Notes: a model not told the origin generated them from the letters alone. A stretch of DNA of 64,000 nucleotides from Volutella citrinella (GCA_034401135.1 JAWZSP010000008.1:2542001-2606000), one strand, 5' to 3'. Shown: positions 46,592-56,895, counted from the first letter of the stretch. Numbers and translations are program-made.

Positions 46592-46600
46592 CCTCGGAGG
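46592..46600. promoter_or_regulatory. CCTCGGAGG element before the oxidase gene
   Basis: A third copy of the nine-base element found twice in the aldolase/aminotransferase promoter, again followed at short distance by CCCGA. It lies 272 bp before the oxidase ATG. A half-similar TTTCGGAGG is 20 bp upstream of it. Confidence 0.5.
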
Positions 46601-46871
46601 AGACGCCCGAGGTGGGTCGGGGCCTGTTATCAGCCATCCCGACACCCGCTGGACGAAGCGAGGTTGAGGCGGCTCCCAGCAGTCCTTGATCGAGAAACAC
46701 CTCCATAGGTTACATAAATCGTATACCTCTCTCCAAAGCGCTATTCCGGGGGTAGTACACTAGCAACGCTACCAGGTCTCACGTTGCTGTTTCGATATAT
46801 CTCCCTCCTCGGCCTGTTCACTGCATTACATCACGTCCGTGAAATCACATCTCTACAGCACCTTTAGCAAA

Positions 46872-48180
46872 ATGCAGCACGGCTCTCAGACGGACAGATT
46901 CCCGGAGACCTATGTCATCCTAGGGGCCGGCATCGTGGGGCTCACAACCGCTCTGGAACTAACCAATCGACTTCCACATGCCAAAGTGGTAGTCCTGGCC
47001 AAGGAGCTACCAGGTGACTCCGCACCAGCCTACGCGTCAGCATGGGCTGGCGGAAACTGGATATCGAGTGCTACGGACAACGGCCCTCAGGAAGAGTGGG
47101 ATCGGATCACATATCTCAAATTCCGCGACCTGGCGCAGTCTCATGCCGAGTGTGGCATTCAGGCAATGGACCTGAGGTCAATTTTCGATCAAGACATGGA
47201 CAAGGTTGGCATTTTGAGCTCAGGAACCGGAAAGATATGGTACGAGGGCCTGGTCGGTGGCTTCACCAATCTTCAGAAGCACGAACTCCCCGATGAAGCC
47301 AAATTCGGGTTTGACATGTCAACATTCGTCATCGATGTGCAAAAGTACTTGCCTTGGTAAGAAATGCTTCGAGTCGCCACGTCTAGGGACTGTACATGCT
47401 AAAGACCGATCAGGGTTCTCGCCGAAGTGAGGAAGAGGGGTGTGCAAGTGCGCAGGGCTGTCGTTGAGGATATCACCGAAGTCAGCGCCCGAGTGCCCGG
47501 GGCCAAGGCGGTATTCAACTGCACGGGATTGGGCTCCCTAGCGCTCAAAGGCGTTGAGGACAGGAATCTATACCCAGCAAAGGTATGCATAAAACTTTTA
47601 TCCCATCAGTAACCGCCGTGCTCATGCGCCGTTGGAACAGGGACAGGTTTACCTAGTCGAAGGACCGCCTGGCGGAATCCCAAGGATGTACTGTCGTTTA
47701 ACGGAACGGCTAGGCGAGTACAACACGTACATTATGCCTCGAGGCACGGACGGCGGCATTGTCCTTGGAGGATGCCGGTTCGCCGGTGACTGGAACGAAG
47801 AGTTTGACGAGGCGGTAGGGGAAGGGATAAAACGCCGGTGTTGCGCACTAGCCCCAGAGCTCGGAAGGCCGGAAGACCTCAGGATCCTCAAGCAAGGGGT
47901 TGGCTTTCGGCGTGAGTACTGTGTTGACGTTTGTTTGTGGCCATCGGCTAACACTCCTCCGACCCCCTAGCAAACAGGAAAGGCGGCGCCAGAATTGAGC
48001 GGGAAACGATCCGCGGCCTCAATGTCATTCACAATTATGGCGCCGGCGGTGCAGGCTACCAGGCATCATGGTGAGTTGAACCATTTTACGTTACCTTGCC
48101 AACCTAGCAACAGCTGACAACCTCGAAGGGGAATGGCCAGTGCAGCTGTGGACTTGCTCTTGACTGGATCCAAGCTCTGA
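46872..48180 (+). CDS. peroxisomal D-amino-acid oxidase
   Basis: 358-aa FAD enzyme that turns D-amino acids into 2-oxo acids, ammonia and H2O2. Exons 46872-47356, 47414-47582, 47641-47911, 47971-48070, 48129-48180, all in frame. The Rossmann motif GAGIVGLTTALEL is at the N-terminus. The DAO signature IHNYGAGGAGYQASWGMA lies near the C-terminus, and GFRPNRKGGARIE precedes it. The last three residues are SKL, a canonical type 1 peroxisomal targeting signal, so the enzyme should act beside catalase. The frame also extends upstream to a GTG at 46839, but the ATG at 46872 (context CAAAATG) is preferred. It could be a D-aspartate-type rather than a general D-amino-acid oxidase. It is flanked by aminotransferase and permease genes. 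Confidence 0.93.
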
Positions 48181-49036
48181 GGGTTTTGATAGGGAAACAG
48201 ATTTGGGCTAGAACTTGGAGGGATTTTTGGCACAAGTAGGGGGATTCCTAGAGAGAAAATGGTGGTAGCGCAGGAAAAGGGAGGGGGAATTCCATGCTCC
48301 AATCATCCTTGGAGAGCACGCATATTGACTGAATCGCTTTCCTTTCCCTTCTCATGCCTCTTGGAAACGAAGCCATCATTGAGGAGATTGTCATCATGCC
48401 ACATCTTATGACTCCAGGCTCGAAACGCAATAGCCGACTTAGGCGTGCTGATTAGAGACTCCGAGTAACCGACATCTAGACTACACACACAGTTACTGAG
48501 GGGCGCTGAGGCCATGATTCCAAGATCTATCTGGCTCCACGAAGAGTCCCAAGTCACATGGAGATTACGCCTGGTGTCATTTTGTACGTAATACCCCGCA
48601 TTACTGCCAACATCGCGCATCCTACCATGACAACTATCACGAACCCTAGACCCAATCGTATGATGCGTATCAGCCCCCCGGAAGGCTTTCGCTTTTTAGC
48701 TTCCAGCTAGTCCCTCAGCTTGTGTGATTAAGGGTTCACCACATGATGGATCGTGCCTCGGGCCGAAATTTATGGCGACGCCGTAGCTTCGGATGTTTCA
48801 TCCGATATCTCGGCGCCACTCCGTTGTGGGTCTGGGGAAGACGAGCCTAGAGTTTCTAGGATGCCCATGTGCTAGACCCCATGTTTCTCCTGTCTGGGGT
48901 TGCTTATCACCAACAAGGGCTGCATCTTTCACATAAATTGGCGGTATGGCCTTGCTTGGTGTGATCCTATTGTCACACACTCGAAACAATTGCCATTTAG
49001 TCCCTTCTTTGATTGCCTTGAAGCCCTCCTACGACA
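48181..49036. other. intergenic region before the permease
   Basis: 850 bp. I see no gene. The minus-strand frames at 48066-48620 lack a supported start and domain content. The one clear structure is the inverted repeat at 48789-48805. Confidence 0.45.
48789..48805. promoter_or_regulatory. CGG-N9-CCG inverted repeat before permease
   Basis: TCGGATG-TTT-CATCCGA is a perfect 7-bp inverted repeat with a 3-nt centre. It is equivalent to CGG-N9-CCG, a classic layout for a Zn2Cys6 dimer site. It lies 232 bp before the permease start codon. Confidence 0.5.
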
Positions 49037-50973
49037 ATGGGCGATCCCATCAAACTCGAAAAGCCTGACATGGCTGGCTTGACACCCACGGCGTCCGTTG
49101 AGGTCGCGGGAGAGGTTGTTGTCCAAGACAATGAGCTCCGCAGAGACTTCAAGCCTCGCCATGTCTTCATGTTCTCCATCGCATGCGCCATTGGAACAGG
49201 ACTCGTCATCGGCTCGGGCACTGCGCTTTCCAGGGGAGGACCGGGAAGCCTGTTGATTGCCTACCTTACGGTTGGCGCAACCGTCTTCTTTGTCATGACG
49301 GGTCTGGGTGAAATGGCTGCTTTTCTGCCCATGAACAAGGGCTTCGGCGGCTATGCCACTCGCATTGTCGACCCTGCGTTTGGGTATGCTTCAAATTCCT
49401 CGCAGTGGGCTTGATCGTCGGTTCGTGCTAACATATGAAAAGTTTTGCCACCGGCTGGAACTACTTCTTCAAGTACATTATTGCCACGCCTGCCAACCTG
49501 ACGGCTGCTGGTCTGGTGATGCAGTATTGGAGGCCGGATCTGAACGTCGGCATCTGGGTTGCCGTCTTTGGTTCAGTCGTCATCTTCATCAATGTAAGCC
49601 GCGCTCCCCATTTCACCTAGAAAACGCTGACAGGTACTCGTTATTGCAGGTCTTTCACGTCACAGCCTTCGGAGAAACCGAGTTTGTTCTCGGTTCTATC
49701 AAAGTCGTCGTCATGACGGTCATGATCCTGACCTGCCTCGTCTCCGCTCTCGGCGGGGGGCCTAACCACGATCGCACCGGATTTCGATACTGGACCGAAC
49801 CAGGGGCATTCGCTTCATACCTTGTCAAAGATAGCATGACTGGTCGCTTCCTCGGCTGGTGGGCCTGCATGACCCAAGCTTGCTTTGCCTTTACAGGCAC
49901 CGAGGTCGTGGGCATGACCTTTGGAGAGACTCCCAATCCTCGCAAGAATATTCCTCGGGCTGTCAAGCAGACTTTCTGGAGGATATCCGTCTTCTACATC
50001 CTTGGTGTCATTGTTCTTGGTATGGCCGTGCCATATGACAGCGACCAACTGATTGGTGCAACCAAGAAGTCAACCAGCGCAGGTAAGTCAGCTGCCATTA
50101 CCTTTCCCTTGCATTTGGTAGTAGCTAATAGGTCCAAGCTGCTTCCCCCTTCGTCGTTGCCGCTGTCCGGGCCGGTATTAAGGTCTTTCCTGATGTCATC
50201 AACGGAAGCTTGTTGGTCTTCACACTCAGTGCGGCCAGCTCAGGTTAGAAACCCCCGTTTTAACCCTTGCTCGATTTACTCTGACACTGAGTCTCCTCTG
50301 TAGACATCTACTGCTCTTCTAGATCTCTTTATGGATTGGCCAGAGACGGCCAGGCCCCAAGGATCTTTGCCAAGACACTGAAGAACGGCAATCCCATATG
50401 GGCGGTTAGCTTCTCGTCCTTATTTGTTCTGCTGGCATTCTTGAATGTCAGCAAATCCGCGGCCACGGTGTTCCAGTACTTTGTCAGCCTTGTCACAATC
50501 TTTGCTGTGCTCAACTGGGTCGCGATCCTCATCAGCCACATCTCGTTCCGCAGGGCGCTCAAGGCACAAAACATCGAGCTGGCTATTCTTCCATATGTTG
50601 GAGTTCTTCAACCCTATGGATCCTACTTTGCCCTCTTCATATCCATTCTCGTCATCATTTTCAGTGGTAAGATTGCATCTACACTTGTTTCACATGTGGA
50701 TGCATGTGCTAACAGTAATCGCTAGGCTACGATGCCTTCATCCCACGCTTCAAGGCAGATGTATTTGTTCTCAAATACCTAGGCACGGTGCTCTTCGTGT
50801 TCAACATAGTGTATTGGAAGGTTTACAAAAAGACCAAACGGGTCAATGCTCATAGCGTAGATATGGTCAGTGGACGGCGAGATGCCGAAGAAATCGAGAG
50901 CGCGGTGGATCAAGAATGGAATGAGAGCACGGGGAAGAAACTCCTAGCTAAGCTCAACATTTTCAAGAAGTAG
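49037..50973 (+). CDS. amino-acid permease (APC superfamily)
   Basis: 548-aa plasma-membrane amino-acid/proton symporter of the fungal YAT type. Exons 49037-49383, 49443-49593, 49650-50082, 50139-50243, 50304-50666, 50726-50973 splice in frame. After a 45-residue cytosolic tail, the first helix contains SIACAIGTGLVIGSGTALS, the substrate-binding loop of the family. Then come FATGWNYFFKYIIATPANLT, the conserved FAFTGTEVVGMTFGETPNPRK and SLYGLARDGQAPRIFAKTLK. About 12 membrane segments are expected. The cytosolic tail is charged (GRRDAEEIESAVDQEW). Substrate specificity cannot be read off, but its neighbours suggest import of the amino acid consumed by the adjacent enzymes. Confidence 0.93.
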
Positions 50974-51096
50974 CTATTTCTTCAACGATCAATTGAGTAA
51001 TTGTTGTACCAGACCGCTCTATTTCCTTGCAGATGCGGTCGGTGAAGAGAAGTCTGTGTACAAAATGCCTAGGTGAAGGCGGCATTCGGTGCGAAT

Positions 51097-51672
51097 CTAT
51101 TTTTGTTGCGTGTTCGTGTCTCGTTCACGCCACAGTTTGAAAGCCTCCAGAATGGTGAACCGCGCCTTTTCCGTCGTCATTGGCAACGCCTCCTGTCCTG
51201 ATCTTCCATCTATGATCTCTTGCTCAGTCGCCCATCTAAAGTCTTGGTGCTCATCGGGATTCAGCTGAACTGTATCAAGGCTCTTCACATTGACGATGAA
51301 GGCGACGCGACAGAAATACTTTCTCAATTCCTCATTGAAAATGATCTGCTCTGTATTTCCGTCCGTATCGCCGGGTATGATGCGGTCAAAACGTGCAGCA
51401 ACCAAGCCTGCCTCCTCCCACAGTTCCCGAGCTACAGCCTCGAGGATTGACGGGTCGCTGTCGTCGACGCTGCCTCCCGGCACCTCCCACAGATTGGGCC
51501 ATGTATCGTGGCTGGACCGCTTGACTATGAGAATCCTGCCTTCGGAGTTGAAGACGACAGCTGCCGAGATCAAGCCAGATAGCCCCCGGCCGTCCTTCTC
51601 AAGCCATGTACCGGGAGACTCAGCCCACTTCTCGAGTGTCTCGGGGATTCCAAAGCTACTATCAAATGCCAT
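51097..51672 (-). CDS. Nudix hydrolase
   Basis: 191 aa, single exon, ATG at 51672. The Nudix box lies around residues 66-90. It has GG, then SVDDSDPSILEAVA, then the catalytic RELWEEAGL. Relative to the standard pattern it is one residue longer, and the first Glu is replaced by Asp, but the metal-binding REL-EE core is intact. Nudix enzymes hydrolyse nucleoside diphosphates linked to another group (damaged nucleotides, sugars, coenzymes), and the substrate here is open. There is no targeting signal; it ends in TQQK. It lies tail-to-tail with the permease, with 123 bp between, and does not obviously belong to that module. Confidence 0.88.
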   Translation of the reverse strand: MAFDSSFGIPETLEKWAESPGTWLEKDGRGLSGLISAAVVFNSEGRILIVKRSSHDTWPNLWEVPGGSVDDSDPSILEAVARELWEEAGLVAARFDRIIPGDTDGNTEQIIFNEELRKYFCRVAFIVNVKSLDTVQLNPDEHQDFRWATEQEIIDGRSGQEALPMTTEKARFTILEAFKLWRERDTNTQQK

Positions 51673-52432
51673 ATTACTGTCTTTAATGGTCAGTTGGAGC
51701 TGTGGACATTCGATGTGAGGAAGAGTCGTCCGTAGGCACCAGGACTGATGGTCTGAGGGCCGACAACTGCTGATGGGGGTCTCACTCGTATTTCGGCGGC
51801 GTGCAATGAGCTGAACTCCAGGGTTTTGTTCGCGTAGATGCTATTCGTCATTGGCATGCAAGCGAGACAATATTTTGCGATTTTTATGGGTGACACTCGC
51901 GCAATCTACCTCGCAGATTCGTGCCCAAGGCACCATTGCTGACGCTGGCTGCCTGGCAGGCGAGGCAAACCTGCTGATTAGGCGTGAGGCGCCTATCACC
52001 TTGAAGACGGTCCGCTACGTCATAGCGGTGCAGCTGGCGAACCACCGCCAAGGCCCATCTCCAATTGCGCCGTCTCAGTCGAACGCACTGGTGTTGCATT
52101 CCTGCTGCGTGCCCGTCCAGGCGAACTAGTAGGCTTTCCCGTCCACTGATGATTGCGGCTCTGCTTCCAGATCCATCGAGCTACATGCATTAGATGAGCG
52201 GCCATTGCGACCGAGCACCCCACGCTTCCAGAGCCCCGTAGTCGTGTCTTGACATGATTTGCAAATAATGCTATGGAGGAGGCACGCTACGCCACAGCGC
52301 GGTTGATGCAGGAGGCCGACCGTCGGGTAGCACTACCTACATATATGCTTCGCCAGTCCGCCCATCTCGACGTCAAATGTCGAACCAAGTAATTTTTATC
52401 TCCATTGTACTCGGACATTTCTTCTCTTCAAA
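51673..52432. other. intergenic region, divergent promoter
   Basis: 760 bp between the Nudix gene and the HeLo-like gene. A CATATATATG-like TATA element near 52340-52348 is placed about 90 bp before the ATG of the HeLo-like gene. No other feature is seen. Confidence 0.4.
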
Positions 52433-53809
52433 ATGGCGGAAGCTGTTGGTCTAGCTGCTAGCGCAATCACCTGCGCAAGCTTGGTCCTCGGGACCATGAC
52501 CATGGCCAATACGCTTCGCAAGATCTCCAAAAATGCGGGTGATCTCTCTCAAGATGTCGCAAGCATGGGGCTGCTTTTCGGGTCGAATTCTCGCGCAATC
52601 GACCTCGCCGTAACCGATGTCAAACGCCAACTCAACAATCTAGCACAGATTTCAACCGAACCAACACCCCAGATACGAAAAATCAAGTGTATTGTCAGAG
52701 ACATTGAGACATTTTCTCGGCACCTCGATCGCGACTTGATGCCTGCCCGGGAGAAAATCCGGTCCTGGGGCGGGCGAGCGAACTTGATCAATCGATTCAA
52801 GTGGGTGGTTATTGAAAGGCCACAGCTCGAGTCAAAGCTCCCTGGGATGGACTGTATCAAAAATACATTGGCTCTGATAAGTCCTTTAATCAGTATTGAG
52901 ATAAACAAAATACAGTCGGAAAAGTATGAAGGGGAGCGGGAGCTTTCCAGATGGCTACGGGACCAGAAGTATGTGTCTAACCCTCCGGCAACACTTTCCG
53001 GCCACAATTCCTAGATCCATCTCAACTAACAACTTCCCAGTACATCGCTGCGCCCAGTCATCGAGCAATGCGAGAAGATGGTTACCCATTCATCACGGGG
53101 GTATCGCGCGGTGTCAACTGTCGCCCCCAAAATACTGGCGGATCTCAGACACGCGACAGAATCCCTGCTCAAGGTGTCCGAAACCATCCAAAGGGAAATG
53201 ACTGGCCCCCTTCCCCCTCCTAAAGCCAAACGCCAGTCATCAGAAGACAAACACCAGCGCCCATACATGTATTCAGTACCAAATAGCCCCCTGTCCCCAA
53301 CATCAACACCACCAACTCCCAGCGGCTTTAGCACCTCAGACCAGAGCTCCAGTCATACAAGCGAGACACCGAGCTCTCAAGTTTCTACAAGTCGAAGCCA
53401 TAGCCCTGTTTCCACATCCAGAAGCGTCACAAGGGAAATAATAGAAACAGAGGCATTGAGCGCAACGATCAGCAGCTCCCAAGGTATCGAGGAAGAACCA
53501 GTCGTTGCTTTCATACACCCGACGCAAAAGTTCAGCTTCATGTCCTTGCAAACAGCGAAGAATCTTAATTTGGAAATGATGGAGCTTCCTGACACGAACA
53601 CCGAGTTGGGGGAGGACAGCTGTTTACAGGGGCCGATAGTAGGCAAGGTTTTCAACGCGAGACTCCAGATGAGGCGCCATAGGCCCCATATAGAAATGGA
53701 TATTTTGGTCAGGATGTATTACAGGAATCCAACTCATATGATTCTGGGCCAGGACTATATAGCGCGGGTGGAGGAGTTGGAGTCGCGAAAAGCTGAGGAA
53801 CGATGGTGA
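52433..53809 (+). CDS. HeLo/SesA-like N-domain protein, possible retropepsin-like end
   Basis: 434 aa; exons 52433-52968 and 53041-53809. The N-terminus (EAVGLAASAITCASLVLG, then Cys-free helices, then INRFKWVVIERPQLESKL) matches the style of the fungal HeLo-like/SesA N-terminal domains that sit on NLR-type proteins and act in membrane-targeted incompatibility. This is a judgement by pattern and not a database match. Residues about 225-330 are Ser/Thr/Pro-rich and disordered. The C-terminal ~100 residues read VVAFIHPTQKFSFMSL, AKNLNLEM, GPIVGKVFNA and MILGQDYIARV. This order resembles retropepsin-like folds (DTGA, then LGL, then ILGxDFL), but the catalytic Asp-Thr-Gly is replaced by His-Pro-Thr. 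No NACHT or NB-ARC domain is encoded. Confidence 0.7.
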
Positions 53810-54050
53810 ATGGAAGTTGGACCTTCAAATGCACATTCTAGAAATTGGGTTTCGCATGCACTGCCTCTTAGATCCGCTTTGCGCTGACTTTTGGTCTGAA
53901 TGAGACGAGTGCGGGGATCGCCGGCGGGCGAGTGCCTTATCTTGCGCCTCAAATAGGTTATCTTCATTCCACCCCCTCAGTACCCTGCACTTGCACTTGC
54001 CAGCTTCACGACACCAAACCAGTACGAACCAATTCAATCGCGCTGCAACC

Positions 54051-55028
54051 ATGGCGCCTCCCGCTCTAGCAATAAGCCCCCCCGTGCTCAACTCGGCTAC
54101 ACCCTGGGCAACCGACATCAATGATCTGCGCCCAATTTTGCTCTCCAAGTCAACAGGCGCGGTGACGACTCGCACCTCGCTCGTGCAGGGGTTCAATCAC
54201 CAGCACGACCAAAATCGCTATCTCTTCTTCGACCCCGCCTCCAATGTCTCGGATAACGGGACCTCTTCCACTTCGGAGCGGCCTCTGGGTCACACCGAGG
54301 CTGCAACCGCCAGCCTGAACAATCTTGGCTACAGTCCCACCCCGCTGGATGGCTATCTCGAGATTATCAAGCAGCTGGCACGCGACCACCCAGAGTCCCG
54401 CAAGACATTCGTTGTCAGCGTTACCGGCTCACCGGCAGATATACAAGCATGCTATGCGAGGATTGAGGCCGCGTCAAAGGACGTCCCGTTCCCGTTGGCT
54501 ATGGAAGTCAACCTGAGCTGCCCCAATATCACAGGGAAGCCTCCGCCCGCGTATGACGGCGAGAGCCTTGCCGAGTATCTCTCCCTGCTGCCTGCCGCGC
54601 CATCCTTGGCCATTGGCATCAAGACACCTCCGTATACCCACCACGGGCAGTTCTCGACGCTCATTTCCGCCATCCGCCCGGCTGCTTCATCGCTCAGCTT
54701 CATCACAGCAACGAACACGCTTGGCTCCTGTCTGGTTCTGGGCAGTGATGAAAAGCCACAGCTGCCGGGCTCTGGTGTTGGTGGAATGGCTGGTCCGCCG
54801 ATTCACGCTATTGCGTTGGGCAACGTAGCGACGATAAGAAAGGAGCTGGACCTTGTTCCCGAGCTGAGGCACATATCCATCATTGGCATCGGCGGAGTGC
54901 GAGATGGGCCAGGCTATCGCAGGATGAGGGCTGCTGGTGCTGATTTTGTCGGGGTTGGTACAGGGTTAGGGAAACAAGGTGTGGCCGTGTTTGATAGGAT
55001 CCAGCAAGGCTCTGAGATCAAATTGTAG
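54051..55028 (+). CDS. class 1A dihydroorotate dehydrogenase-like enzyme
   Basis: 325-aa single-exon FMN enzyme. Typical class 1A segments are MEVNLSCPNITGKPPPAYD (with the catalytic Cys of the soluble fumarate-linked class), IGIKTPPYT, ATNTLGSCLVLG, GVGGMAGPPIHAIALGNV and the FMN phosphate loop GIGGVRDGPGY. There is no N-terminal transmembrane or mitochondrial signal, as expected of the cytosolic class. Filamentous fungi normally make pyrimidines with the mitochondrial class 2 enzyme, so this gene is probably an additional paralogue whose substrate might not be dihydroorotate. The ATG at 54051 was chosen (CAACCATGG) over in-frame upstream codons that are not ATG. It is tail-to-tail with the MFS gene, with 72 bp between them. 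Confidence 0.9.
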   Translation: MAPPALAISPPVLNSATPWATDINDLRPILLSKSTGAVTTRTSLVQGFNHQHDQNRYLFFDPASNVSDNGTSSTSERPLGHTEAATASLNNLGYSPTPLDGYLEIIKQLARDHPESRKTFVVSVTGSPADIQACYARIEAASKDVPFPLAMEVNLSCPNITGKPPPAYDGESLAEYLSLLPAAPSLAIGIKTPPYTHHGQFSTLISAIRPAASSLSFITATNTLGSCLVLGSDEKPQLPGSGVGGMAGPPIHAIALGNVATIRKELDLVPELRHISIIGIGGVRDGPGYRRMRAAGADFVGVGTGLGKQGVAVFDRIQQGSEIKL

Positions 55029-55100
55029 CCCGTGGTAATATATAGTCTATAGAAGTGTATAAAGATGTACAAGGAAGTCTATGTGTGTATTCTTGGTGCT

Positions 55101-56895
55101 TTAGAGATTGTCGGGACACATGGCTCGCAGTTTTGGACCCCAGAGTCTGAAGACGACGGGGACTGGTATCAAGACCAAGGCCAGAAATCCCAACACTCCG
55201 TTTCCCCAACCGAGTCCGAGGCTGTTGTAGAGTGACAGGCCAGCTAGTGGCAGTAGAGCGCCGGCGAGTGACCTCAAAACGGTAGAGGCAGCGATGACTG
55301 ATGCGGCATATGTAATGTACGCATCGATCAAATAGGTCTGCAGGAACATCTGTGTCGTGGGTTAGTGGTCATGTTTATAAAATGCTACACAAAAAAAGGA
55401 CAAAGCTCACCATGATACCCATCAGGCCAAAGCAGAAGAAGGCTACACCAATCATGGGCACGATCCAATGGGCGTTCTTCTCCGTGGTCCAGCCGTACCA
55501 GAACAAAGCCCCTGAAATGACCAAGCCGTTGGGAACGGTCAGCCAGATGGGGACACGGTCCTCGGGCTTCGGCGCGCCGTTCTTCTTGATTGCCTTCTTG
55601 ATGATCATGTCAGTCAGCGCGCCGTAGACCATGACGCCGAGCAGCATCCCCACGCCTGTCGGCAGATACGACAGGCCGACGGTGCCGCGGCCGAAGCCGT
55701 ACTGCTGGGCAAACACAAATGTGAAGGTGCTAAACATGAGATAAAGAACGCCGTAGACGACGGCAATGTACAGCGAGATGATGAAGACGGGCGGGTGCGT
55801 GAACAGGAGCTTCATCGGGCGAACAATGGCGAGGTGGAACTTGTGCTGGAAGGTGACGTTTCGGTCGTCGAGGGCGGAGTAGAGGTTTTCGTTGCCGGTT
55901 TCCTTTTGGAGACGGGCGACCTTGCGACGTAGGAGAATCGGAGCATAAGTCTCTGGGACGAGGAAGTAGACGACGACGGTCAGGACAGCAGACTGCAGAG
56001 CAGATGTTAGCAAATGTCAGTAGCGGATGGACCTTGTCTGCTTTCTCACAATGATGACAATCACCCAGTACACCCATCGCCAGCCTTTGGCCTCGACGAG
56101 GTAGCCACCAGCGACGGGGCCAATACACGGGCCTAGCAGCGGCCCCATGGACCACACGGCCATGGCTCTGCCGCGCTGCTCGACGGAGAACATGTCGGAA
56201 ATGGTGCCGCTACCGTTGGTGACGGGCGTTGAGCCGGCGGTGCCCATGAGGAAGCGGAAGGCGATGAGCATGCCCATGCTGTTGCTGAGGGCGGTGCCAA
56301 CGGTAGCGAGGATGAAGAGCACGTTTGCGATGTTGAAGACGAGGGCGCGGCCGTAGATCTCGCTCAGCGGCGCGGCAAGCAGTGGGCCAAAGGCGAAGCC
56401 AAGGACGTAGACGGACACGACGAACGTGGCTGTGTTCTCGTTGGTTGACTTGAACTCGCGCATGATGTCGGGGACGCCGGGGGCGAACATGGAGGAGCCC
56501 TACAGGTGAGCGAGGTTAGATGCGTTGCATGCTGGGCAGCGATGGCGGACTTACAAGCGGTCTGTGGGCTAGGTTAGCGATGTCGTTGACGGAGCCTCTG
56601 CTTCTACTTACGTTACAATCGTCATGAGTGACAGCACCACGATGGCAAGCCACTTCTTCCTCGGCGCCCAGTTCATGGCCCTTTCAGGGTCTGTGTCTTC
56701 GCCATCCCACCCGATGGCATTGGGGTCGCTGTCTGTCGGCTCTGATGGCTGTGCCTCGCCGGCATTCTTTATCGTTGCGGCACCGTCGTCTGTTCGATTG
56801 TCCTTCTCCTCGGGCGTCGTCAACGTCTTCTGGCTCTGTGGACGCGACTCCAGGTCCCCGAGCTCAACGTCTCTTTCTTTAGCGGCAGCGTCCAT
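55101..56895 (-). CDS. MFS drug:H+ antiporter (DHA1-like)
   Basis: 523 aa; exons 56895-56612, 56561-56555 (a 7-nt microexon), 56499-56050, 55992-55411, 55349-55101, in frame throughout. A charged, acidic cytosolic N-terminus (about 75 residues, ending DPERAMNWAPRKKW) is followed by 12 predicted helices. Family motifs are TPLGSSMFAPGVPDIMREF, the helix 2-3 motif PLLAAPLSEIYGRA, and GPCIGPVAGGYLVEAKGWRW (the antiporter motif C region). Such proteins expel drugs, polyamines or own metabolites at the plasma membrane. The central loop (RLQKETGNENLYSALDDRN) is cytosolic. It has no clear link to the module upstream at 43-51 kb; the substrate is unknown. Confidence 0.92.
56555..56561 (-). other. 7-nt microexon in the MFS gene
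   Basis: The seven bases ACCGCTT lie between a 50-nt intron (56562-56611) and a 55-nt intron (56500-56554). Both introns have GTAAGT donors, CTAAC branch sites and a CAG or TAG acceptor. Including the microexon gives IVTPLGSSMF, the sequence expected at this point of the family. Skipping it breaks the frame. Confidence 0.85.
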
